Below, in pieces: positions 1-5,117 of a stretch of 6,651 nucleotides of DNA (the first letter of the stretch is position 1; each line of letters starts with the position of its first letter). The stretch lies in contig SKKJ01000176.1 in NCBI GenBank assembly GCA_007121575.1, forward strand, positions 1-6,651, read 5' to 3'. The notes below the pieces were generated by a model that was given only the letters and a program-made list of their open reading frames with translations, made no database searches and had not been told where the DNA came from. Source of the DNA: Natronomonas sp. (GTDB lineage Archaea > Halobacteriota > Halobacteria > Halobacteriales > Haloarculaceae). The position numbers and the translations under genes are program-made.

Positions 1-45
1 GAGCGCGATCGCCATCCCGACCAACGCGTGTGTCGACAGCATCAT
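1..45 (-). CDS. 5' end of a truncated gene with a hydrophobic N-terminus (membrane protein, function unknown)
   Basis: Only the first 15 codons are inside the window, read leftward from tandem ATG codons at 45 and 42; they give MMLSTHALVGMAIAL. This is a hydrophobic start of the kind found on a membrane segment. It resembles the N-terminus of haloarchaeal membrane-bound proteins of the metal-dependent hydrolase (YdjM-like) type, but 15 residues cannot prove this. A TATA-like box at 71-80 sits about 30 bp upstream, which supports a real start with a very short leader. The gene has the same orientation as the transporter ending at 221, with 175 bp between them and a promoter of its own. The rest lies beyond the left edge. 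Confidence 0.5.
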   Translation of the reverse strand, partial: MMLSTHALVGMAIAL

Positions 46-70
46 AGATCAGCGATTACGCGATCGAATC

Positions 71-80
71 GTATAAACTC
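71..80 (-). promoter_or_regulatory. TATA-like box for the left-edge gene
   Basis: On the minus strand this reads GAGTTTATAC. Its centre is about 30 bp upstream of the ATG at 45, the spacing expected for a haloarchaeal promoter giving a leaderless or nearly leaderless transcript. A second AT-rich stretch, TATATACTATTTAAC on the minus strand (about 92-106), lies further upstream and could be an alternative. Confidence 0.45.
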
Positions 81-140
81 GCCGTCTGTTAGTTAAATAG
101 TATATATGCGGAATCGCGTGCCAAACGTGCGACCGCTATG

Positions 141-180
141 TTGAAAATCCGATATGTACCGTCATGTTCGGAATTTTCAA
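141..180. repeat. Long hyphenated inverted repeat downstream of the transporter gene
   Basis: The arms are TTGAAAATCCGA (141-152) and TCGGAATTTTCAA (168-180). They are complementary over 12 bases with a single extra base in the right arm. The 15-nt interval contains a further ATG/CAT complementary pair (154-156 and 163-165), so the element could fold into an extended hairpin. It lies 41 nt past the stop codon of the AtoE-type gene, and a T5 run on the minus strand (193-197) lies between them. It could be a 3'-end structure or terminator of that transcript, or a protein-binding palindrome upstream of the left-edge gene. It lacks the classic hairpin followed by a U-tract, and archaeal termination normally relies on U-tracts. 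Confidence 0.5.
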
Positions 181-220
181 GGATTTAAATACAAAAATCG
201 GTTCTACCGCCTATCTTTGT

Positions 221-1648
221 TTACGAGTAGACAAGGCCGACGAACAGCGTCAGCGTCGTCGCCATCACGACGAAGCCGGCGAGCATCGCGATGAACGTGT
301 AACCGAGCATGTCACGGGCACGGAGATCAGCCAGTGCGAGCGCCGGGAGCGCCCAGAACGGCTGGATCATGTTCGTGAGCCCGTCACCGAACGATTCGAG
401 GATTACCGCAACGTATAGCGGCATTCCGAGTTGGTTCGTCGTCTCTAAGAGGATCGGCCCCTGTGCGACCCACTGGCCACCGCCGGACGGAACGAAGATG
501 TTCACGAGACCGGTGCTGATGAGTCCGAAGATGGGCCACGTCAGCGGCGTCGAGATGTCAACGAAGAACTGAGAGACGAGATTCCCGAGCGGCGTGCCGA
601 CGAGCAGGCCGGCGATTCCCGCGTAGAACGGGAACTGCAGGATGATCCCCGCGACGTTTCGGATGCTCTCGTTCATCTGCTCGACGAGTTTGAGCGGATG
701 GAGCCAAAGGAGGATCGCAAAGGTGAGGAACATCGCGTTGATCGCGTTGAGGGTGAATCCCATAATACCGCCTTGCAATATCGAATTGATGAAATAGTAC
801 GCGGGGAAGATCGCGATAATGACCCCGAAGATTCGCATTCTGTTCAGTTTATCGGCGAGATAATCTTTCTCTCCTTCGTACTCGCCACCGTCGGTTGCTA
901 CGTCTTCTCCTTCTGCCGTTTCTCCGTTCGAAACTTTCGCATCGAGCTCGTCAATAACGGAGTCCGGAAGCTGTCTGATATCGTCGTCACTTTTCGGGTG
1001 AAGCAGCGCCATTATCGGCGGCAACAAAACTAAAAGCGCGCCAGCCGTCACGATGTTGACCGTGCTTCCGATAGTCTCGACCAGTGGAATCCCGTCTTGG
1101 GCGTACTCAGGGAACGTATCCGGAATCGCAGCCGGATCGGTCATCATTAGACCGCTCGATGTCGTGATACCCATGTGCCAGATCATCAATGCGGTGTATC
1201 CCGCAGCGACCAACAGGGGGTAGTGGAGTTTGATCCCACGTTTGTGCGCACGGTATGCGACCTGTCGAGCCATCACTGCACCGACGATGAGCCCGATTGC
1301 CCACGAAATCAGCCCCGCGATCAACGAGACGATGCAGACGATATAAACCGCCGTGAACTGCGTGGACGGGATTTCGGCGATGCGCTGGAACAGGTTCGTT
1401 GCCAGCCTGGATTTCGCGATCGCATCACCCGCGATCAACGTGATCGAGATCTGTGCCATAAACGTGAGCAGATCCCAGACACCGTTGTTCCAGGCGTTCA
1501 TGGTTTCGGCCGGACTCGCTCCGGCGGCGAGTGCGGCTCCCACCGCAGTCACCGTGAGTAAAATAACGAGTACCCACGGATCCGGTATGATACGAGTCGA
1601 TACTGCTGCCGATCGTTCGCCAAGTGCTTTGAGCGGTTTCGCGATCAT
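221..1648 (-). CDS. Short-chain fatty acid transporter, AtoE family
   Basis: This 475-residue polytopic membrane protein belongs to the AtoE short-chain fatty acid transporter family, which moves butyrate- or acetoacetate-like carboxylates across the cytoplasmic membrane. Family hallmarks near the C-terminus are VPSGGGQWVAQGPI at residues 386-399 and GDGLTNMIQPFWALP at 421-435. Hydrophobic segments occur around residues 25-42, 60-74, 98-127, 145-158, 198-216, 272-290, 300-316, 333-351, 372-388, 409-419 and 449-472. The protein is about 35 residues longer than E. coli AtoE (about 440). Much of the excess appears to be a hydrophilic acidic loop at about 217-271 between membrane segments. The ATG at 1648 gives a start close to the first membrane segment. 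The gene is the last of the co-directional group, 202 bp after the UspA gene, and that gap holds direct repeats and TATA-like sequences, so it may be regulated separately. The exact substrate is not evident. Confidence 0.88.
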   Translation of the reverse strand: MIAKPLKALGERSAAVSTRIIPDPWVLVILLTVTAVGAALAAGASPAETMNAWNNGVWDLLTFMAQISITLIAGDAIAKSRLATNLFQRIAEIPSTQFTAVYIVCIVSLIAGLISWAIGLIVGAVMARQVAYRAHKRGIKLHYPLLVAAGYTALMIWHMGITTSSGLMMTDPAAIPDTFPEYAQDGIPLVETIGSTVNIVTAGALLVLLPPIMALLHPKSDDDIRQLPDSVIDELDAKVSNGETAEGEDVATDGGEYEGEKDYLADKLNRMRIFGVIIAIFPAYYFINSILQGGIMGFTLNAINAMFLTFAILLWLHPLKLVEQMNESIRNVAGIILQFPFYAGIAGLLVGTPLGNLVSQFFVDISTPLTWPIFGLISTGLVNIFVPSGGGQWVAQGPILLETTNQLGMPLYVAVILESFGDGLTNMIQPFWALPALALADLRARDMLGYTFIAMLAGFVVMATTLTLFVGLVYS

Positions 1649-1661
1649 GTGTACTGTCTCC

Positions 1662-1704
1662 GTGACGCGTGCAAGATTAACGTCCTGTCGGTGACGCGTG
1701 CAAG
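1662..1704. repeat. 14-bp perfect direct repeat just upstream of the transporter start
   Basis: GTGACGCGTGCAAG occurs at 1662-1675 and again at 1691-1704, a period of 29 bp. Each copy is preceded by a similar CTGTC motif. On the minus strand a weak TATA-like GTTAATCT (about 1674-1681) falls between the copies, about 30 bp before the ATG at 1648. One copy would therefore overlap the transcription start region and the other would lie just upstream of the box. The arrangement resembles a pair of operator half-sites for a transcription factor, though a small local duplication is also possible. Confidence 0.5.
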
Positions 1705-1730
1705 CAACGCACAGGCAACCCGATGAATGA

Positions 1731-1749
1731 TTTATACATAAAATTTATG
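1731..1749 (-). promoter_or_regulatory. Distal AT-rich TATA-like element upstream of the transporter gene
   Basis: This AT-rich stretch reads CATAAATTTTATGTATAAA on the minus strand. It contains a perfect 13-bp palindrome, CATAAAATTTATG, at 1737-1749. It lies about 83-101 bp upstream of the transporter ATG. If it is the working TATA box, the transcript would have a leader of roughly 60 nt containing both copies of the 14-bp repeat. The proximal weak box between the repeats is the competing possibility. Confidence 0.35.
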
Positions 1750-1850
1750 GAAAATCATACTGCCATCCTCGTCGAATCCGCCTACGCATACATGTTTGTT
1801 CTCCATCAAATGAGGTAGAAGTCTCTATGCGGAGGGCCTATTCGAGTGAC

Positions 1851-2303
1851 TCAATCCTTCAGTGGAATCGTTATCACGGGAACGTTCGATAGTCGAACGA
1901 CGCGTTCGGTGACACTCCCGAGGAGTGGACGACCGAGACCGGTTCGCCCTCGTGTTCCCATGACGATCACGTCGATATCGTTTTCGTCCGCGTACGCTCG
2001 AATCCGTTTGTGTGGTGAGCCTCCGACCACCTTCGTTACCGTCTGTACGCCCGCTTCCTCTACCTGTTTGGCATACGGTTCGATCACTTCCGACGCTCGG
2101 TCGCGCACTCGTTCGTTTATCTCTTCTTGATCGAGATCGTCGCCGAATACCCCTTCGTGGAAGGTTCCACGGCTTGCGATCTGTTCGGCGACGTGCAGGA
2201 TATGAACCGTCGCGTCGTTCTGTTTCGCCAGTTCGATACCGTACTCGATCGCTTTCTCGGTCCCTTCGTGTTCTTCGACCGGAATCAGAATCTGCTTGTG
2301 CAT
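1851..2303 (-). CDS. Universal stress protein (UspA family)
   Basis: This 150-residue, single-domain Usp protein has the length usual for the family. The N-terminal strand MHKQILIPVEEHEG matches the start of the Usp fold, and the ATP-binding signature G-x2-G-x9-G-S/T is complete: G116, G119, G129 and S130 within MGTRGRTGLGRPLLGS. The C-terminal strand VPVITIPL is also typical. The acidic residue after the first strand, usually Asp and contacting the nucleotide, appears here as Glu10, a conservative change. Usp proteins are cytoplasmic, usually dimeric, and associated with stress responses; the exact role is not predictable. The ATG at 2303 is well placed relative to a TATA-like box at 2323-2332. 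In haloarchaea Usp genes often lie beside transporter genes, and here the next gene is the AtoE-type transporter, so a partnership is possible. Confidence 0.9.
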   Translation of the reverse strand: MHKQILIPVEEHEGTEKAIEYGIELAKQNDATVHILHVAEQIASRGTFHEGVFGDDLDQEEINERVRDRASEVIEPYAKQVEEAGVQTVTKVVGGSPHKRIRAYADENDIDVIVMGTRGRTGLGRPLLGSVTERVVRLSNVPVITIPLKD

Positions 2304-2322
2304 ACATGCGTATAATGCTCAC

Positions 2323-2332
2323 TATTAATAAT
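2323..2332 (-). promoter_or_regulatory. TATA-like box for the UspA gene
   Basis: On the minus strand this reads ATTATTAATA, preceded by a purine-rich CGGAAAAA that could be the BRE. The centre lies about 25 bp upstream of the ATG at 2303, which fits leaderless transcription of a separately promoted gene. Confidence 0.55.
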
Positions 2333-2391
2333 TTTTTCCGCGAATTCTGCTGTGAATAACTTCGTTGTCGCTTATCCGTTCACGTAGTGGC

Positions 2392-2544
2392 TCACTTTTC
2401 TTTACTCACTCTCTCAAAAAACAAAAACAGACCCGCGGCAAGAAGCCCGAACGCCGCCCACGTGTACGATCCGCTCTGTATCGCATCGATCAACAAAATT
2501 CCGAGTGAGAAGCCCGCAATCGCTGTTATGGTCGATCGTTTCAT
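2392..2544 (-). CDS. Small two-helix membrane protein, function unknown
   Basis: This is a 50-residue protein starting MKRSTITAIAGFSLGILL and ending ERVSKEK. Two hydrophobic segments are visible, at about residues 4-22 and 27-43. Both termini are positively charged (K2, R3; R45, K48, K50), which predicts a helical hairpin with both ends in the cytoplasm. The same frame stays open upstream to 2841, but that extension is an Arg/Ser-rich shadow of the phosphotransferase gene. The composition changes abruptly to a membrane-protein pattern at the ATG at 2544, the chosen start. It starts 52 bp after the phosphotransferase stop on the same strand, so it is probably co-transcribed with it. No clear TATA box or Shine-Dalgarno sequence precedes it. 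I do not recognise the family. Confidence 0.6.
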   Translation of the reverse strand: MKRSTITAIAGFSLGILLIDAIQSGSYTWAAFGLLAAGLFLFFERVSKEK

Positions 2545-2596
2545 GTTCTGTGGTATCCAGAATCTCAGTCGGTTCGTCTTTTTCGTCAGTATCTGA

Positions 2597-3652
2597 TCAG
2601 ATCTCTCGATCCCCGTCGATAATCGCCTTCGCTCGTCGAGTGATCTCCGGAACCGTCGTTTCCATCTGTGGATAGAGCGGATCGTCGCTGTTTCCGTTGA
2701 GATATCGTGCATAGAACATCTCACAGACCGCGGTGAGCATATACAGTCCCAAAACCACGTAGAAATCCAAATCGACGACCTCGATCCCGGATTGTCGTTC
2801 ATAACGCGCGAGCAGCTCGTCTCGATCCGGATACCCCTCACGATCCAAAAACGTGGGCATGAGATCTTCGATCAGCGGATCGAGATCCCAAAAGCACAGC
2901 AGCCATCCGATATCTCGGAGCGGGTCGCCGAGCGTGCTTATCTCCCAGTCCATGACGGCGATGAGTTCCGGCTCCGCGCTCGGTCCATACATCACGTTAT
3001 CGAGCTTGTAATCGCCGTGAACGAGCGCGTGTTCGCTGGTGGTCGGAACGTTCGCTTCGAGCCACGAACCGATCTCCTCGATGTGTGGGACCGGGCGGTC
3101 CGATTCTGTCGTCTCGTACGCCCAGTTAAATTGCCGACTCCACCGGTCGACCTGTCGATCCAGGAACCCTTCGGGTTTGCCGAGGTCGCCGAGCCCGGCC
3201 GCCTCGTAATCGACGGTGTGAATCGCCGCGAGCGTGTCGATGAGCTCTTCGGCGACCCGCCGTCGTCGATCCGGCTCGGCGAACCGATCGGGTTCCTCGT
3301 TTCGGATGACGATCCCATCGAGACGGTCCATGAGGTAGAACTCGCTCCCGATGACGGCCGCGTCTTCACAGGCGGCAACCGGTGTCGGCGTCGGCACGGC
3401 CGTCGATTCCAGCGCAGAGATAATCCGATGTTCTCTGAGCACGTCGTGCGCCGTCTGCGCCGTCTCACCGGCCGGGGGTCGACGCAACACGAGATCTCGA
3501 TCGCCCCATTCGATCACGAGCGTTTCGTTCGAGTGGCCTTCCCCGAGGTGTTCGACGGTGAATGCATCGGCAGGGCCGATCGTTTCGGTCAGATACGCCC
3601 TGAGCGCGCCTTCGTCTATGAGCTGTTCGGCGTACGTCTCATCGTTCGTCAT
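2597..3652 (-). CDS. ACAD10/11-type phosphotransferase (APH-fold acyl-CoA kinase-like protein)
   Basis: This 351-residue protein has the aminoglycoside phosphotransferase/choline kinase fold, in the subgroup found as the N-terminal half of ACAD10/ACAD11. Visible motifs in order are the nucleotide loop GEGHSNET (37-44), the LVLRRPP strand (54-60), the helix residue E74, the catalytic loop HGDYKLDN (212-219, catalytic base D214 and N219), the metal-binding DWE (235-237) and GDPLRDIGW (242-250). All key kinase residues are present. Characterised relatives (mammalian ACAD10/11 and Pseudomonas LvaA) phosphorylate the 4-hydroxyl of 4-hydroxyacyl-CoA; an antibiotic-resistance role is unlikely. The gene follows the acyl-CoA dehydrogenase by 93 bp on the same strand. 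The ATG at 3652 has no Shine-Dalgarno sequence, and a weak AT-rich box (about 3684-3693) lies upstream. The acyl-CoA substrate is inferred, not shown. Confidence 0.85.
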   Translation of the reverse strand: MTNDETYAEQLIDEGALRAYLTETIGPADAFTVEHLGEGHSNETLVIEWGDRDLVLRRPPAGETAQTAHDVLREHRIISALESTAVPTPTPVAACEDAAVIGSEFYLMDRLDGIVIRNEEPDRFAEPDRRRRVAEELIDTLAAIHTVDYEAAGLGDLGKPEGFLDRQVDRWSRQFNWAYETTESDRPVPHIEEIGSWLEANVPTTSEHALVHGDYKLDNVMYGPSAEPELIAVMDWEISTLGDPLRDIGWLLCFWDLDPLIEDLMPTFLDREGYPDRDELLARYERQSGIEVVDLDFYVVLGLYMLTAVCEMFYARYLNGNSDDPLYPQMETTVPEITRRAKAIIDGDREI

Positions 3653-3667
3653 GTGGGTATGTCACAA

Positions 3668-3684
3668 CCGTCGGTGTACGACGG
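3668..3684. repeat. Short inverted repeat upstream of the phosphotransferase gene
   Basis: CCGTCG (3668-3673) and CGACGG (3679-3684) are perfect 6-bp arms separated by 5 nt, ending 16 bp upstream of the ATG at 3652. It overlaps the edge of a weak AT-rich box, so it could be an operator or a leader hairpin. Arms this short arise by chance fairly often in GC-rich intergenic DNA. Confidence 0.3.
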
Positions 3685-3745
3685 GTTAATTCTACCTCTC
3701 TTCGAAGCCTGTCCGAAATGCTGTCGACCGACCTGAAATCGGCGA

Positions 3746-4966
3746 TTAGCTATCGTCGCCGAACGCCGGCAGCACGTCGAGTTCGCTCATATCGACGTCG
3801 TCGTACGCCGCACGCGCGATAACGCGTTTGTGTACCTCATCGGGCCCGTCGACGATGCGGAATTGCCGAACGTTCTCGTAGAAATCGGCGATCGGGAGGT
3901 CCTTGCCGAGTCCGCTCGCGCCACAGAACTGCAACGCGGTGTTGATCGCCTCTTCGGTGACGTTCGCCGTGAAGTATTTACACATCGAGACTTCTACGCG
4001 GGCTTGGTTGCCTCGCGAGATCTCGTTTGCGGCGTGTCGGACCATCGACCGCGCCGCGTGAAGATTGGTCTCCGCCTCCGCGATCGCAAAGCGGACGCCC
4101 TGCTTATCCGAAATTGTGCTTCCGAATCCCTCGCGTTCGCTCGTGTACGCCTTCGCGACGTCCAGCGCACGGGAGGCCATCCCGGAATATCGCATACAGT
4201 GGGTCAACCGCGCCGGCCCGAGACGTTTCTGGGCGATGGTGAACCCTTCGCCTTCCTCACCGAGGAGGTTCGAGACGGGTACGCGCACGTCTTTATATCG
4301 GAGCTCTGAGTGAACCGTCGAGGTCACATCGTCGCCAACGTGAGGAATGTCTCGCTTTATCTCCAGCCCCGGTGTCTCCTCGGGAACGATGATGAGCGAA
4401 CAGCCCTCGTACGGATGGACGTCCTGATTCGTCCGGGCGAGCGTGATGAAGAAATCTGCCTCGCCGCCGTTCGTCGTCCACCATTTGTGGCCGTTGATGA
4501 CCCACTCATCGCCGTCTTTTTCCGCGGTCGTTTTGACCATCTTCGGGTCCGCCCCGCCCCCCTGTCGTGGTTCGGTCATCGCGAACGCAGAGGTCAACTC
4601 ACCTTCGAGCAGGGGTTCGAGCCATTGTGCTTTCTGTTCGTCCGTCCCGGCGAGTTCGAGCGTGTGCATGTTCCCCTCGTCCGGGGCGTCTACCCGCATC
4701 GCCTTCGGCGCGATCAGGCTTCGACCCGCCTCTTCGAAGAACGGAAGCACGTCACGGAATTCCATCCCCATTCCGCCGTGTTCTTCGGCGATCTGTGGCG
4801 CGTAGAGATCGCGCGCTTTCGCTTCCTCTCGCAGCTCTTCGATGACCGACTCGGGGACCTTCGTCCCGCCTTCGAGTTCTCGCTCCCGTGGAATGACGAC
4901 CTCATCGACGAACTCGCGCGCTCTTCGGGCTAACTCCTTGGCTTTCTCGGAGTCTTGATACTCCAT
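3746..4966 (-). CDS. Acyl-CoA dehydrogenase, ACAD10/11-like
   Basis: This 406-residue FAD-dependent acyl-CoA dehydrogenase family protein has the usual length. Its motifs match the dehydrogenase half of ACAD10/ACAD11: APDEGNM (94-100), WLEPLLEGELTSAFAMTEP (115-133), INGHKWWTTNGG (157-168), GEGFTIAQKRLGP (238-250) followed by THCMR (255-259), and DGPDEVH (373-379). At the position of the catalytic Glu of MCAD-type enzymes this protein has Asp373. It probably acts on acyl-CoA together with the phosphotransferase encoded 93 bp downstream, plausibly in processing a phosphorylated 4-hydroxyacyl-CoA. The frame is open upstream to 5344, but that extension overlaps the CaiB-type gene and is basic and low-complexity. 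The ATG at 4966 is chosen because the family N-terminus begins there, a purine-rich GGGGTAGGT precedes it, and a TATA-like box lies about 26 bp upstream. Confidence 0.9.
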   Translation of the reverse strand: MEYQDSEKAKELARRAREFVDEVVIPRERELEGGTKVPESVIEELREEAKARDLYAPQIAEEHGGMGMEFRDVLPFFEEAGRSLIAPKAMRVDAPDEGNMHTLELAGTDEQKAQWLEPLLEGELTSAFAMTEPRQGGGADPKMVKTTAEKDGDEWVINGHKWWTTNGGEADFFITLARTNQDVHPYEGCSLIIVPEETPGLEIKRDIPHVGDDVTSTVHSELRYKDVRVPVSNLLGEEGEGFTIAQKRLGPARLTHCMRYSGMASRALDVAKAYTSEREGFGSTISDKQGVRFAIAEAETNLHAARSMVRHAANEISRGNQARVEVSMCKYFTANVTEEAINTALQFCGASGLGKDLPIADFYENVRQFRIVDGPDEVHKRVIARAAYDDVDMSELDVLPAFGDDS

Positions 4967-4987
4967 ACCTACCCCTTCGATAGCACG

Positions 4988-4996
4988 AATGTAAAA
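4988..4996 (-). promoter_or_regulatory. TATA-like box for the acyl-CoA dehydrogenase gene
   Basis: The minus strand reads TTTTACATT, centred about 26 bp upstream of the ATG at 4966, with an A-rich CCGAAAAAC further upstream. The spacing is right for a haloarchaeal promoter, but the match is not strong. It suggests the dehydrogenase may be transcribed independently of the gene ending at 5118. Confidence 0.4.
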
Positions 4997-5061
4997 CCAT
5001 ACCTCACTGTTTTTCGGCTGCCCGTTCGCGGCACTTCGATCGAAAGTCACTCGATATCCGA

Positions 5062-5078
5062 TGAGTCTCTGCGACTCA
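5062..5078. repeat. Short inverted repeat upstream of the acyl-CoA dehydrogenase gene
   Basis: TGAGTC (5062-5067) and GACTCA (5073-5078) form perfect 6-bp arms with a 5-nt spacer, in the 151-bp gap between the CaiB-type and dehydrogenase genes. It lies 66 bp upstream of the candidate TATA box. It could be an operator site or a 3' hairpin of the upstream gene; chance occurrence is a real alternative. Confidence 0.25.
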
Positions 5079-5117
5079 CGGCTCGTCGTTCGACGGTTTC
5101 GACCGGCGATCAGACGA

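Noticed and set aside
1732..1806. 24-codon minus-strand open frame between the UspA and transporter genes
   Set aside because: It has no ribosome-binding or promoter support, runs into the AT-rich promoter-like element, and its length is expected by chance.
2591..2602. Perfect 12-bp palindrome ATCTGATCAGAT spanning the phosphotransferase stop codon
   Set aside because: A 12-bp perfect palindrome is expected about once or twice in a window of this size, and its placement over a stop codon suggests no role.
2545..2841. N-terminal extension of the small membrane protein to 149 residues
   Set aside because: The extension lies within the phosphotransferase gene and is Arg/Ser-rich, unlike the clean two-helix protein after the ATG at 2544.
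2792..3736. Long plus-strand open frame (314 codons) antisense to the phosphotransferase gene
   Set aside because: The minus-strand frame has complete kinase motifs. The antisense product has no recognisable domain and has the Arg-rich composition typical of complementary frames in GC-biased genes.
4310..4933. Plus-strand open frame of 207 codons opposite the dehydrogenase gene
   Set aside because: It is opposite a gene with clear family motifs and shows no domain of its own.
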